A stretch of DNA of 64,000 bases from Hygrocybe punicea (lineage: Eukaryota > Basidiomycota > Agaricomycetes > Agaricales > Hygrophoraceae): assembly GCA_963556145.1 (NCBI GenBank), contig OY744463.1, positions 2,046,001 to 2,110,000 of the forward strand, in the 5' to 3' direction. Positions 21,895 through 36,619 of the stretch are shown here, one piece after another. The notes under the pieces are model-generated. The model had not been told where the DNA came from and did no database searches. It saw only the letters and a list, made by a program, of their open reading frames with translations. The position numbers and the translations under genes were made by a program. Numbering within the stretch: the stretch's first letter is position 1; the number at the start of each line of letters is the position of its first letter.

Positions 21895-24197
21895 TTACGA
21901 CGGTTTGTATGTGAGAGTTTGATTCGCAGGACCGGAACTTGCCCAATGTTCGACGAGCGAGGTAACATTCGGATGACTAACGTTAGATCGCCGGATGGAA
22001 GGCGAAGGTGGTGATGTCATTAATGCCAGGCTGGACATTGAGAGACGGTGTTTGCGCTTGGCGTGGAGAGGCTCGTTGTGCAAGGATTGATATGAAGGGT
22101 GATTTCTACTGTGGACGAGTGGTGCGGATCCAGGTATAAGCACGGAGAACGCAGACTTGATGCGACGCAGAACCGGTGCGAGGGCTGTGTCACTGTAGGG
22201 TGGAGGCGGAATGGGCTCGGTGTCGGATTCGCTATCGGACGAGTCATTGACGGCTTCATCGTCAGGAGACCATATTTGAGAACGACCCCAGCTCGGGTAA
22301 TTCCTTTGACCGGCTAGATCATCTCCACTGTCGCTTTCTGTCCTTTCCCCTTCCTCTTTGCCAAGTTCTTCATTGACTTCCCGCATTCCAGATGCAGTCT
22401 CTTGACCATCGCCACTGACAACACAAGCCTTCTCGTTGTCGATCTCATCCTCGAGTACCGCTTCTGCGGCACCACCGAGTGGTTGAGGGGATTTGCTTTG
22501 TAGTTGTGGAAGAATATTGCGCACGAAGTCACGGCATGACATGAAAGACCGTCCTGATGCCTCGAGAAACGGATAAGCTTGAAACACATGAACCTATGGC
22601 GCTCAATTTAGATTCTAATCTTCGCGAAACAAAAAAAACACAAGAAAGGATCACACTCACCGCATCCTCGTACAGTTCATGGCGTACTTCAACACCCGAT
22701 AATGTGGCTTTATGAGCCAGAAGGGTGCTTTCGTCTCTCAATACTTCAGCATCTCCCACCTGGATGAGTAACGGGGGAAGACAGCTGAATTCGCCAAAGA
22801 GAGGACTGGCATAGGGGTGAGTGATGTATTTTTCCATGTGATCGCCAAGATATAAGGCGACAGGATTCATATGATCATCTGGTTCAGGAAATGAGAGGAC
22901 ATCGAAAGGCGCATTGCTGTCCCACGAATCACAACTCATTGTCAGATCTATTAGAAATGTTAGCCTCTACAGGGATTCGATGACGACGGCACAACGAACC
23001 GACCCAGGGAGACATCAAGATTGCGCCTGAGGGTAGCTGATACTCGTTATCCCTCAAATACATTAACAAGGCAAGAGATAATCCGCCGCCTGCACTATCG
23101 CCTGCGATGACTATATTTTCTGGAGGTATATGGAGGTCTTCCACGAGTCTGAAATACCCGCTCACTACATCGTGCAGGGGACCTGGAAAGCGCGTCTCGG
23201 GTGCCAGCCGATAATCGAGAGCTAATATGGGGAAAGAGGGTTAGCGTATCATTTCACCATTCAAATTAAAAGTGTGATTTCACCGAAAACGCGGGTATCA
23301 GTGTATTTCGAAAGGGGTATCGATATAAGTCTCTGAGTGGCAGCGCTAGAAACGTAATATGCGCCTAACAGTTCGCACCAACGTTAACAAGGAACTGCGT
23401 TGATGTTGATGAAACCTCACCACCGTGGATGTAAAGAATTACCCGCTCCTTCTTTTTCGCCGATAATTTGGAGGGATGGGCCTCTCTGGCATCCTCCTTA
23501 GCTTTACGAGAGGCTTTCCATTCTGATTGCAGTCTTTGCCAGGTTTTCTTGCCGACCACCCACTCTCCTGATAGTTCCCGAGATCCGGTCTCCAGAGAAT
23601 CGAACTCCGCGAGGATTCCTCGCAAATTTCGTTTCCGTACGCGAAACGAAACGGGCGTCACCAGAGCGTCAGACGGAAGGGGGACCAGACCAGCAATACT
23701 CATCAGCAGCCGAACGGTGCCCTATATTCGTTACCGTTAAGATGACGAAGTTGATGCAAACACAACGTACAATGTCAACTAGTGCTGTATGTCTTGCAGC
23801 GCCTCGCATGAAACTTGTGATAATAGTCATTTCGATGCCCCATGATTTTTTTCTTGGACCCCAGATGTGATGAGAAAGTACATCACCCGTCATTTCCGTC
23901 GCTGAACGTGTATGTTAGCAAATGCATCATGACGAGAGGGAAGCTTCAAGACCTTGACAATCGCGGAATATGGTGCTCACCTTTCGAGGCCGCAATCAAA
24001 CCATATCTCCAAACATCCCAGAAACGAATGGGTGGTGTCTCTCGCCGTTTCAAGCTCGGGTCGAGACGAGCAGACGGCGGGGATATCCCGGGAGTTGCAT
24101 AATAACGGAGCATCGAAGAGGGTGACCTCTTCAGAGAGGGTGAAGATGCTTCAGATTCGGCAGTACGGGGGAAAGGCCAGGGGAACGAAATGGTCAT
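21895..24197 (-). CDS. Alpha/beta hydrolase, steryl acetyl hydrolase / HSL type
   Basis: Carboxylesterase of the hormone-sensitive-lipase family (yeast Say1-like sterol deacetylases are relatives). Start 24197 (MTISFPWPFPRTAESEASSP); conserved N-terminal parts include TPPIRFWDVWRYGLIAASK and PRKKSWGIEMTIITSFMRGA. The oxyanion motif HGG is at ERVILYIHGG, then ALDYRLAPETRFPGPLHDVV, the nucleophile elbow GDSAGGGLSLALLMYLRD, the acid region LLIQVGDAEVLRDES and the histidine at AVHVFQAYPFLEASGRS. A Ser/Asp-rich tail of about 200 residues follows (ESDSGDDLAGQ..., EPIPPPPYSD). Multiple introns. The catalytic triad appears complete; the exact substrate is not shown by the sequence. Confidence 0.8.
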
Positions 24198-24504
24198 GAC
24201 TAGAGATTGTCTTGGCGGTGGATCCGTGATTGTGCAGGAACGGAGTGCGAACTCTGTACTTCCAGGACAACCGTCGGATATTAATGGTAACAAAATTAGT
24301 TTAGAAAGAACGAATCTGTAAAAGCGACGTTGAAAACAGTCGAATCCATACGCGGTTTCAGGCCTCTCAAAACAATAGCGCAACCAAGAGAATTGAAGTT
24401 GCTGCACACGTGCAACCGGGCCTTACATAACCTTGGTCCTTGGCACACAGGCAAATAATTGGTCCATCACGATGATAATGACAAGACGCGAGAATAGTAC
24501 TCGA
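24198..24504. other. Intergenic, no gene seen
   Basis: 307 bp between the hydrolase ATG and the MetAP2 stop. The frame upstream of the hydrolase ATG stays open for some distance but has no further convincing homology. Confidence 0.4.
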
Positions 24505-26260
<1,756 letters not shown>

Positions 26261-26647
26261 GATAAGCTCTGGTTACGTAATGCTCAGCTCCAATGTCATG
26301 TGATTTACCTTTTATTTATTTACCTGTCCAAATTAGGACTTCAAGTTCATCCCGGGACAGTCCTACACAATAACCTGGCGCTGTCTGAGTCCAAGGCGAT
26401 GGTGAACTCAGTAGCGTATCTTCAATGATATTTTCGAAATGGACATGTCCTCTTCAAAGCTCTGCAGCTTATTAATAATGCTAGCCTCGCTTTTTAACAG
26501 GAATTTTATGTCTCACAGTCTCACAGACACAGTCGGTAGTTATTCATAAAATTGTTCGACGATCAAGCCTTCGACATTTACTCTGAAAAAAAACTGGAGT
26601 CCATTCCGTGCTGTACCGGCCCGTCCGGGTCGCCATTGCGAAATGCG
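26261..26647. other. Divergent intergenic region
   Basis: 387 bp between the MetAP2 start and a plus-strand small gene. Nothing coding recognised; a short open frame precedes 26648 without an ATG. Confidence 0.4.
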
Positions 26648-27227
26648 ATGTGGAGAATGTCTCTGTTTTGGATTGTCGCTATCATTCGATTGTAAGAAAC
26701 GTCCAGTTGTGTTGTGAGAAATATCTATTTACGCAACTCCTAGGAAATATGTCCTCGCGGTAGTGTCATACAACGTTGAGTGGGCCAACGTTTACCGTCT
26801 GAAGTTGACTCAGAGATTATGTTTGGTATTTCAAGTCTGATTCTTGCAACGGCAAGCGTTCCTCACAGGCTGAATTTACCTCCAGGTAGCGAGTCTCGCT
26901 GCCGGTCAATTCGTGATCGAGCTACTCGAGGCTGCGGCACTCCCCCCTGCGGTGTGTCTCATCTTCGCCGACCTTGAGTTCATTGATTCTTTCAACAGGG
27001 CATGCATCACAGAACCTCTTCTTCATTCTAACAGCCAACACGTAGCCTTGGAATCGATCACGACTCGCCCTCGTTCCAGATCAAAACCGAATGGAATTTT
27101 CATCCATCCATATGAATCCGATTTTGCCCGTGTTGATGCCATCGCACAAGAATTGGGTCTTTCCGGCGACACTGACATGGTCAAAGCCAGTATCCGTCCG
27201 CGTGCGGAAGAAACATGGGGGCATTGA
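26648..27227 (+). CDS. Hypothetical small membrane protein
   Basis: Three exons splice in frame: MWRMSLFWIVAIIRL (donor GTAAGA near 26692), then KYVLAVVSYNVEWANVYRLK, then (donor GTATTT near 26826) VASLAAGQFVIELLEAAAL with ADLEFIDSFNRACITEPLL and PNGIFIHPYESDFARVDAIA. The two hydrophobic stretches and a polar tail suggest a small membrane protein. I recognise no family. The start is uncertain: the frame is open upstream without ATG, so a missing 5' exon or a truncated gene is possible. Confidence 0.4.
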
Positions 27228-27537
27228 AATGGGAAAGAACTTGCTAGATCTCTTCGAGACAACGACAGTCTTGCATCTGCATCTGTTCCATTTAGCGGAC
27301 AACCCCATGGAAGGCTCCGATACAGAGTCCTCAATCACATCCCGTTGATATTTTCGTGTCGCTCATAACTTCATAGCCTTGTGACGTATAGATCACGAAA
27401 CACCACCGCCCTTACATATTATGAACTAAATATCGCAGTAACCAAGCGACTCTGTAACAAATCTGGTACCATCGATGTCCCCAAACTAGAATCTATATCC
27501 ATCGTCATATCAGCTATAAATCCGTTCCTATCGTCAT
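27228..27537. other. Convergent 3' intergenic region
   Basis: 310 bp between two converging genes; no coding sequence seen. Confidence 0.4.
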
Positions 27538-30500
27538 CTATCGGCCCCGCCTAACAAAGCCCACCGGACCACCTCGTCTGGGACCCCCCAGGTTTCTTGA
27601 GGAGTTAGCCTCTGCTGTCTTCCGTTGCCACTGATCAATGAGTTTGCCGACGCCTTGATAGGGACGTTCGGGCGATGGCGATCGTCCGTCACCGAGCTTT
27701 GGCAACTCCTCTGTTGAAGCTGTAGACTTGCGTGAGGTATCAAGCGGTTCCGGGGTACGCTCGTCAGATATAGCTGATTGCTTCAGGTGCACTTTTGGTG
27801 GTAACGCTACATTCTCAGCTTCCTTAGAACGCACGACATCCTCGTGACTAACAAGTGAATTGAGATGAGTGGCGGTATTGAAATTTCGCGTTGGAGAAGT
27901 GCGGTTTTCCTTGGAGTCCAGGCTGCCATGAAGTTGGTTGGGAATGGGATTTGAGGTCCCAACAAGCGAATCGGGGGTATCCTTCCGTCTGGATGAGGCC
28001 GAAGATTTACCTGCTTGAGCTTTCGGATATCTATCCACCTGCTGTGGGGTAACCTTCAATGTAGAAGGTCCCAGTCCATTGGCCTTTCCCCCAATGGCTT
28101 CATACAACTGCACCATGTCTGATATGGAAACCCGACGTATACCTGCTCGCGGCTTTGGGTCTTCAGGTGGTGATAAACCTGGAGAAGTGATAGCATTCGC
28201 AAGACTTGCAGAGGGAAGTGTCCCATCAGAACTGGTTTTGGACACTGGGAAAAGGAACATCGATTGAGGCCGTGAACGAGTAGATTCCGGTGATCGCATT
28301 GATCCTGCGGTGGAGAGTTGCTTTCTATGCCGTTCAGGCTCAAGGAGTGGTTGGGGCAGTCGACTACTCAGGCGGGAGTCTGCGGGGGCTGATAGCATTG
28401 GCTGTGGGGAAGTAGACCTCGGAATTAGTTTCGGACTCTGCTGTGATGGGAAAGAGGCAGAGCTTGCTGGCCGCCGGTTATGACTCTGCGTGTTCGCATC
28501 AGCGTTTGAGCCTGATCCAGAGTTATTTGGCAATGCTCCAGCGGCAACACCACCCCATAAGTCCACCAAATCGTGTACCGAGCTCTGCCTCCCTTTACCT
28601 GATCTTCTCGTTTGCTGTCGCTTTCGGATCCTCGATGTCTCGAGAGTGGAAGGCATATACCCATTGACATCCTCTGGCCCTTCATCCGAAGAAGAATCCT
28701 TCTCTCGCTCCTTGGGGAGTGGTGAGGGTTCTTTCTGTGAGGCAGATTTTACAGTCGGTTCAATCATACGAGTTCTGAAATCCTTCTCTTGCGTTCTCGC
28801 AGATGAAGATGCAGCTATTAAACTCCAACTCTCCTCCAAGGGTCTTGAAGACTTGTTCTGTGCAACAGTTTTTACGGGTGGTGGAATCATCCCAGCCATT
28901 TGTGATGTGGAACTTAACGTGGTTACGGACTTGGAGGCCATGGATATTGGTACTTGCAACGAAGGAACTGTGTCCCGGTATACAGTCTCTGGCGGTGCCC
29001 GTAAAGGCCTCTCAATAAACGAACCACGTTTACCGGGTGAATCTCGCAGTACTGGTGTGTCAGGTAGAACCGTCGTTGAAGACACCACTGTGGCGTACGG
29101 AGAAGAGACATCATCGTCCTCGCTCGTCAACCAATCCTTTAGCTCGACCCGCGGTGAGGACGGTGAAACTGCCACGCCGAAGCCAGGAAGCTCAGGCCTG
29201 GAGCTCAGGCCCAGATGGTCAATTTCACTAGCATTCGGCTGAGATGCCCGTTTCATAGAAATTGTGCTCCGGTGTTTCCTTGTCAGAATAGGTCTCGACG
29301 TTTCCCTTTGGTTCACCTGCGTCGCCTCATTCGACGGCTCTTCGACAAACTTGGTCACACTCGACTCTCGCATGGCTACACCTGTAACCTGTTCGGACTT
29401 CACACCGCCGTGGTCACGGTTACGCGAACGAGGAAGATCCCCCGTTCCACTACTCCCAATTTTACCCAGTGAGGGCAGTGTAGGCGGTTGTAGCAACTTG
29501 TTCGAGAACTGAGGTTGACTCTCACTGAAGGTATGTGGACCCGTTCTCATTACGAAGCTAGCATCCAACTCTTCAAGGGAAGGAAACCTAGACTCGGCCG
29601 GCAGACCGTCCGGCTGGTGTGAGGAGCTCGGTCTAGACTGAAGGAGTTGATTAGGAGCTATCCACGTTGAGCTAGATGAAGGAGTGTGCGCCTTGGACGA
29701 CGACTGAGACTGCAAATGTGATGAGGGTAAGAATGATGGTCGAGGAGAAGGAGTTGGCAGGCCCAAGGACGTGGATTTGTTATGGTCAGCGGTATTGCTA
29801 CAGTTGTGATCATGCGGTATGTTCACAACGGCAAGTCCCGTCCTTAATTTCCGGGCCTCCCCAAGGGTGGGTGCGCTCCGATCACTGACACTGAGACCCA
29901 AGTCTCCAAAGGCATCTTTAGTCTTAACCTTTGGGATAGCTGTGGCAGTGTTGCCAGTGAACGCCGGTGGTCGATATGTTGTCGTTGGCGGTTTGGTATT
30001 GGCGTCGGTGGACAGAGTAGATGGATCGAAGGAATGCAAGAGCTTTCTCTCGAAATCATCATCGAACCCGCGTGCGGCCTGCCCAACCACCTTGTGCTGC
30101 GCCTCACCTCCCTTTACCACCCATGCATCACGCCCATCTTCCTTTCCTCCTCTTCCACTTTGTTCTACATTGCTTCTTGTACTCGTAGCAGCCCCGCGAG
30201 CCGTCTCATCTTCAGCGACAAATCCACCATCCAGCCAATTCGTACCCATTCCCTGATCCGTGTTCAGGTCTAGCATTTTACCAGGATCTGGTAATTTCTT
30301 CGGACTGGAGGGCCTAGATCGAGATTTAGCAGGTGGTTCCCTGCTAGGTCTGCCTCTTCGCATGGGGGCTATCGCTTCCAAAACTTTTTCACGAGCCTGG
30401 ACGCCAGCATTGGATTTCTTAGAGGAAGAAGTAGAACTAGTGACTGAGGATTCGTATGACTGCGGAGTCTGGACTAGGGGTGTGATTTGGGCTCGGGTTT

Positions 30501-31711
30501 GGGCTTGGGTTTGAAGATGCCGGGTTGAAAGGGGTTGGAGGGTGATGGTGTACTGGAATGGTGATTTGGTTCCACGAAGACCATGTACAATGGAGAGGAG
30601 TTCGAAAGCGGAAGGCCGTTGGGCGCTATGCTCGCGGAGAATGGATGCTAAAGGCAAACGGGATCACGTAAGTATGAAAAGAAAATGGAACGCCAAACAG
30701 ACAAACCTATCAATGAGTTTATCTGTGCTGAGTAAACAGGGTATGGAGGAATGCGGTACTGAACATTTAGAATTGCCAGTGGTCCATGTTCCTCGAAAGG
30801 TGTCGTATAATAGCAAAGCTTATACAATAACACTCCAAGTGCCCACACGTCGCTCTTCTCGTCCACTGGCCTTCTCAGAAACGGATCGACCATTTCTGGC
30901 GCACGATACTGCAATGTGGTGTGTTTGTTCAAGTCCGCTTCCAATTCACGAATTTCCTGTGTCGTGGCAGGGGGTCGTGGCGCAACAGACGTCGCCGAGC
31001 CAAAGTCGCAGAGTTTAAACGAGGTTGGTGTTGATTGTAGGATATTTTCGACTTTGAGGTCACGGTGGAGCAAGGGTGGGCGTAAGTTGTGCATGGCAGC
31101 CACACCTTCGCAGACGTCGACGAAGATCTGTAGAATTTCGGCTTCCGTCAGGCGTTCACGAAGACGACGGTTCATCATGTCTATTAGTCCACCCCCTGGG
31201 AAATCGATGTAATATTAATGGCAGGTCAAGATTATGGATGATGAGGACTCGCCGGGACAGAATTCCATAAGGATGAAGACTTCATACAGACCATTCGGCA
31301 ACCTATGCCAAGCAGCGTCCACGAGATGTACAATATTGGGATGACCCATGAGTATTCTCTATAATAATTGTCAGGTGTCGACCCAGTGAGTAGGTAAAAC
31401 ACATACCATGATATCGACCTCCTTTTTGACTTCAGTAAGCATGGCTTCGTTAGCAACGGCGATTCGCTTCAGTACATGACGTGTCGTGTTATACACTGGT
31501 GTCGCAGTTCTGACAAGATAGACATGAGCGAAACCCCCTGGTAAATACAGTGAGTTTTCCGAGCCGATCGATTCATCTGCTCTGCGAAAGACAGACCCTG
31601 AGCAAGATATCGTTCTACCTGTACGGTGTATTTGTTGACTGCTATGGACTGGCCAGGGACGAGTGTCCCCTTGTTCTGAGCATACGCTTGGTATGCTTGT
31701 AATGTGGCCAT
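27538..31711 (-). CDS. ARK/PRK/AAK1-type serine/threonine kinase
   Basis: Kinase of the NAK family (yeast Ark1/Prk1/Akl1; animal AAK1/GAK), which controls clathrin-mediated endocytosis and cortical actin. Start chosen at 31711 (MATLQAYQAYAQNKG) because the upstream in-frame ATG (31849) would almost meet the divergent dehydrogenase. Motifs: glycine loop YLAQGGFAHVYLV, Lys in VLKRIAVANEA, hinge FILMEFCPGGGLIDMMNRRL, HRD in LLHRDLKVENIL, DFG in KLCDFGSAT, APE in YRAPEMVDPF. After the kinase domain comes a tail of roughly 1000 residues, one long exon, rich in Ser, Pro and basic residues (SRPSSPKKLPDPGK...; GPRRGGPVGFVRRGR at the end). The tail probably holds adaptor-binding and phosphorylation sites. 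Catalytic residues are intact. Confidence 0.85.
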
Positions 31712-31861
31712 CCCTGGCAGTCCAGCCTGAGTTTGGTTAGGTTGACAACGCTGAATTACAGACGTTTTGCTGCGAACTGTCATGTGACCTGGCCCAAGAA
31801 GTGCGCGCACCGGATTCCTAATTTTCTTAACATCCGAGTCGTTATCCAAAATCCAGATTCC
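31712..31861. promoter_or_regulatory. Shared 150-bp intergenic region, kinase / dehydrogenase
   Basis: Divergent start codons 150 bp apart, with no room for separate long promoters. The kinase frame is open across part of it. No core elements assigned. Confidence 0.4.
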
Positions 31862-33393
31862 ATGCCGGACGTTTTAATCTCCCCCCATGACCGTAATGTA
31901 CTTCCATACTCTCGCCCTGAAACACCACACATTCACCCACAAATTGGCTTTGTTGGTCTCGGTGCTATGGGCTATTCGATGGCTCGCAATCTTGCGAGAG
32001 CTCACGTCCAAGGTTCACTTCCCCTACTTGTATGGAACCGCAGCGTCGCCAAGTCCGAGACACTCCAGGCAGAACTTGGCGCAGACGAGGTCCGCATCGC
32101 GCAGAGCCCAGCGCAAGTAGCGATGGAGTGTGATGTCATCATCAGCAATCTGGCCAACGACGAAGTTGTCAAAGCTATATACGAGGAGTACTCAAATGCT
32201 CTTAACGTACGTGGTGTATTAGCTCTTCTCATCTCGTGATTCTGAACTTGAGTCACCAGCGCACACCTCTGACGAAGCACAAGATATTTGTTGAAACCAG
32301 TACAGTTTGTCTATCTCCTATACTGTGTTATTGCAAGCTGGAAATACAATGTGTCAGATATACCCTAAACTAGCAGGTACCTCCGCTCTCTTCCAGTCAT
32401 AATTGTGCTGGAACACGTCCAATCACCGTTTTATTCTCCCAGGAGAACTTGATATTCTAATTTCCAGGATCTCCCACTGTCACCTCATAACCTGTCCTGT
32501 ATTTGGTGCACCTGCTGCAGCCGACAATGCTCAGCTTGTTCTCTGTATGAGCGGTGACTACCATTCGAAGAAAGAAGTTGCATTCCTCTTGGTTCCAGCT
32601 GTGGGGCGCAAAGTGATTGACTTGGGTGGAAATTTGGAGAAAGGTGAGATTCTTGTTCGTCCCGTGGCGGACAGCACTGAAGTTATCTTTGTATATTACA
32701 CAGCGCCGACATTCAAACTGATTGGAAATTCTATGATACTCGGATGCCTTGAGATATTAGCAGAGAGCTACACCCTGGCTGAGAAATCAGGCATCTCAGC
32801 GAAGGACGTACAGCTTATCATCAAAGGTCCCGTCCAAATCTCGTTTCCGTTCCCAATTTATATCTGACGTTAACTTGTTCTGATAAAGAGGTTCTACCTG
32901 CTCCACCGCAAGTGGCCCATGCTTTCCATCCAATTCTTCTTTTTTAAGTTGGGTGCCTTGTTTAGCCTCATCGCGTACGGCCAAAAGATGGCGAACGACC
33001 TATTCGACGGTAAAATGGGGTTCGCGATTGATGGTGGAATCAAAGATGCTTCGTACGTTACCTTTCCCCATTCTGCTTCTCCCGTTCACCGTCTCACAGC
33101 CACATTCGCCGTCTAACGACGGAACACAACTCCCCTATGCCCACTATTGACGTTGCACATCAACATCTCCTTACTAGTCGCGCTCTGCACGCTGCGCATA
33201 AATTAAAAGACCCAGCAGAGAAAGGCACAGAATTTGAGGTTCTCGACTGGAGTGCAATTATCGCTGCATCGAGGGTGGCGGCTGGGTTGGAAGGCTTCAG
33301 TAGTGGGAAAGTAAGCACAACCATCTTCTCCGTACTAGACATGGTTCACATTTTGGACCTGAATAGCATAGTAGTGTTGTTCGCGAGGATTAA
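31862..33393 (+). CDS. Beta-hydroxyacid dehydrogenase (3-hydroxyisobutyrate / GLYR type)
   Basis: NAD(P)-dependent oxidoreductase of the 6-phosphogluconate/3-hydroxyisobutyrate dehydrogenase family. MPDVLISPHDRN... leads to the Rossmann motif IGFVGLGAMGYSMARNL. Then LVWNRSVAKSETLQAELGAD, CDVIISNLANDEVVKAIYEE, the substrate-binding loop CPVFGAPAAADNAQLVLCMS, the catalytic Lys region FKLIGNSMILGCLEILAESY and MGFAIDGGIKDASH. The end, modelled with a GTAAGC..AATAG intron (about 33310-33366), reads FSSGKHSSVVRED and stops at 33393; unspliced reading would stop at 33454. About six introns. Exact substrate is not evident: valine catabolism or glyoxylate/succinic semialdehyde reduction. Confidence 0.8.
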
Positions 33394-33964
33394 TATCGAA
33401 AGGGATTGTATGATAATGGTTGAGGGGAGGTACAAAATTTCCATTGACATGTAATATATAGCACATTCTCTCTAGAGCTTTCGTTTCAGCTAACAAATGA
33501 AGTTTTGCGATATCATGAATATGTAGAGACTCTACATATAGATTATGTTGGTTATAGGGTTAGGGTTAGGAGAGGCCAGAGACAAAAGATAAGGAGCCTG
33601 CCCAGCCAGAGTGGCCAAAGCAGGACAGGGAAATATTGAGACGGTGCATAAGCCGAAGCCTACACAAGCCATAGTCACCCTCTGTATGGACAAGGTCGCC
33701 GTGCTATGGAGTGTCTCCACAGCCCACAAACCCAGGTATGTGAAGGGATTTGAGCCATCAAGGTAAGTATGAAGTTCTGCAGTCTGCCCGGATGGTTTAT
33801 ATACCTGCAAAATGCGCACGGACCATGGGAAAATGAACAGAAGTAACGTGACCCAGCACGTGAAATTATATGTTTTTTGAAATATGAACTTGTACACGGA
33901 AACGGATCAGGCTGAAGTTGCACAGTAGGAAATTGGTTTGGAGAGGGAAAAACACTTGCCCATA
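33394..33964. other. Intergenic with a short telomere-like repeat
   Basis: 571 bp between two converging genes. It holds two and a half copies of TTAGGG (33555-33570) and, on the minus strand, a 121-codon ORF (33532-33897) with hydrophobic parts but no recognisable homology. The ORF overlaps the RhoGEF 3' end region and is not called as a gene. Confidence 0.4.
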
Positions 33965-36435
33965 TCAACTCCTAAGCAAAATTTCTGCATTGCCCTGCGC
34001 CCGATCACACTTTCTCGCAATTCTCTGCGCAACTTCTACCGCATGCTCTACCAGCGCACGAGAGGGCGAGGTCACTGGCGTGTGTTCGAGTAGGCCTATT
34101 TCCATCAATGATTTTTAGTTACAGCCGTCGTCAGCTTGAATATAAACACACGCACTTCGGTACAGCAACACGTATCGCATCACCCTCTGCGTCGGCAATA
34201 TCGCCAGATCTCGCACAGCAGGTTTCCCCCTCTGCCCACTTTTCCCCTCCTTCGCATTTAACCTTTTCCGGATCAAAAGCCTCGACAACGAGCGGGCAGG
34301 CGGGAGCACAACGCCCGCCGACGCTCCGACAGCCGACATACTATTTCTTCTGTTGCCTTCCACATTCACACCGCTCTTCCGCCTCTCCTCACTCCCCACC
34401 CTCCCCAACCCTACATCCTCCGCTCGCCCAACGAAAAACCCGCCCACGATGCCACACCAACCCACAAACGCGCCCTCTAGCGCCTCCTCGCTCCGTACAA
34501 ATGCTGCTGCCACGCCCCACGCGCTTGGGTCCTCCTCCATCCGCCCCAACAACGCCGCGCTCGCATGCACAAGATCCGGCGCGTATGTTAACATCAGTGC
34601 GGGAGGTACCGTCGCCGTGCCCCAATTAAGCAGCACGCGCAACTGCGTTAAGTAGCGCCGCTCGGTGCGCACGAGTTCGCGACACGTCAGCAGCGCGCAC
34701 CGTGCCGTCTGCCATCCTGCGTCTGGTATGCCAACCGTGGGGAGAGTCGGCGAGGGAATGACGCGCTGTCTGCTGAAGCTGTGCCGCGCATGTCGTAGCT
34801 GTGCCTGCGGCCCGCCGTACACGTTATCCTTGTCAATTTTGTCGCCCTCCCCCTCACGCCTCAGACGCTCAAGTTGCTCAACGAGTGCCTCGTCTGTCAT
34901 TCCTTCGTCAGTGACAGCCATGGCAAGCGTCCACCGTCGTTGCGGGGTTGCCTCTGTGCTCCTTCGCAACAGACGAGGTGGTAAAGGAAATCTAGTGAAT
35001 TCATACCGATTGCCGAACGCTGACTTTGAAATAGAGTCTTGCCTAGCGCTGGTTTCATCAACACTCCAAGTCGACAGCCAAGCGCTTTTGGTCCTGCCGA
35101 TACTGTGAACGCCTGAGATTGACAAGGCTGGGGTGGCTGACGAAGCGGCCGGCTTCCGCGAGAAGGACGCTGAGATATCAGCTTCGCCGTTGTGCTGCAA
35201 TTCCAAGAATCAGAATAATCACGAGAAATCTGAACTGTAGCCAGACACAACCACCTAAAACAAAATCTTGACAGACCTACCATGTTGAAATCTTCGTTCT
35301 CCAGCCCCATCTTCACACCCTGGTGTCGTGTCTCGCTCATAGACCTCCTGCCTCCACGATGCGGATTTGTAACTTCGCTAAATCCTGCATAGTCCACAGT
35401 CGGACGCATGTTAGTCCTGCCCCGCTGTGAGCTAGGGCTGACCTCTCGCTTCACCAGGCCCAAACTCTGCGGCGGTCCCGATAGGGAATCGGGAGCAGGT
35501 GGTACGCAGCGATCGTGGGTGAGCTTCGCGTTCGCGGGCAAATCTGGTACGCCGACACTCCAGGACCCAACCCTCGGAAGCGATGAAGTAGCGCGTACAG
35601 TGCTGACTGAAATCTGGCTCGATCCGTGGCCACTCGGACTCAAACATAACGACAAATTAGCCGCGCCACGATTAGGAAGCTTGTCATAATCAGGGGTGGT
35701 AGTCGAGCGGCAGCGTGGGCGCCTCCTTTTGGTCAACTTCCTTGCGGGAGACGCTCCCTTTCTCGTTGTGTCACGCGCACCAGAAGGCGTCGGGTGAAGG
35801 AGTGGAACATGAGAGGATGCGGATGGTGCGAGGGCAGATATGCTTGGGGAAGGTGGGCCGGAAGAAATGCGGCTGTCGGGGACAGCGCGCAAAGGTGTAG
35901 GAACTGAAGGGAGGGTGGTGGTCCCTAGTGGTGACTGGATTCTGGATGTTGGGAGGGCGTCCAATGGGGCGGAGGGGACCGGTGGTATGCTATTGGGCGT
36001 GGCATGCAGGGAGCGTGTGCGAGGGCGTGGCTTCCGCAGTTTGCTGCTCGGTCGACGGGACAAAGTGTTGACGATGTCAGGGTGAGAAACTGAATTGTGT
36101 GCGGAGTGGTATAGTGAATGGTTGTGATGGATGGGTACAGGAGGTTGGCGTGCGGTCGGAGATGCATGACGAGAGAGGACATAGTGATATGGTATTGGCC
36201 TACAGTGGACCTCGGGCAAGATTGGGGAGTCAGCCAGATTTTGGTGGTAGGAAGACGGGTTTACAGGGTTGTACAGCGGAGGTTCAGGGTGGACACTGGT
36301 AAATGGATACGATGAAATAGGAAAATTAAACTCGGGCGTGACGATGAGCCTGGAGTCATCTGAGTTGAGGTAGACGTTGGGAACGGTGGCAACAGTCTTT
36401 TTGCTGAACTTGAACCACTTCAGTACCAGTGCCAT
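33965..36435 (-). CDS. RhoGEF (DH domain) protein
   Basis: Guanine-nucleotide exchange factor for Rho-family GTPases. It starts MALVLKWFKFSKKTVATVPN and has a disordered Pro/Ser/Arg N-terminal half (ARKLTKRRRPRCRSTT). After an intron (near 35190-35282) come PPRLLRRSTEATPQRRWTLA and MTDEALVEQLERLRREGEGD, then the DH domain: CALLTCRELVRTERRYLTQL (CR1), RSLSRLLIRKRLNAKEG, and the CR3 helix LPTQRVMRYVLLYR. The last exon gives LLEHTPVTSPSRALVEHAVE and ends QGNAEILLRS. No PH domain is visible after the DH part. DH lengths and motifs fit fungal Rho1/Cdc42 regulators; which GTPase it serves is unknown. Confidence 0.78.
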
Positions 36436-36619
36436 CGCCAGCTGCAGCGAGAAGAGTCGGAAGTTACAAACTTATATACAAAGGCCGCCCATCCTCTGAA
36501 AGTCCGTGATCTTATCAGAATTTAGCTCATCCCATTGGAGGTAATACATAAGTACAGCTGCACAGAAAGATACGATGTATACACAGAAATTGTCAATCAC
36601 TGAAACCTGTTGGGATCCT

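Noticed and set aside
28490..29242. 250-codon plus-strand ORF opposite the kinase tail
   Set aside because: It lies antisense to the long kinase exon, has no recognisable domain, and follows from the Ser-rich codon usage of the sense strand.
33532..33968. Two overlapping minus-strand ORFs of 97 and 121 codons
   Set aside because: They overlap in different frames, have no homology I recognise, and sit in the 3' region of the RhoGEF gene. Kept only as a note in the intergenic entry.
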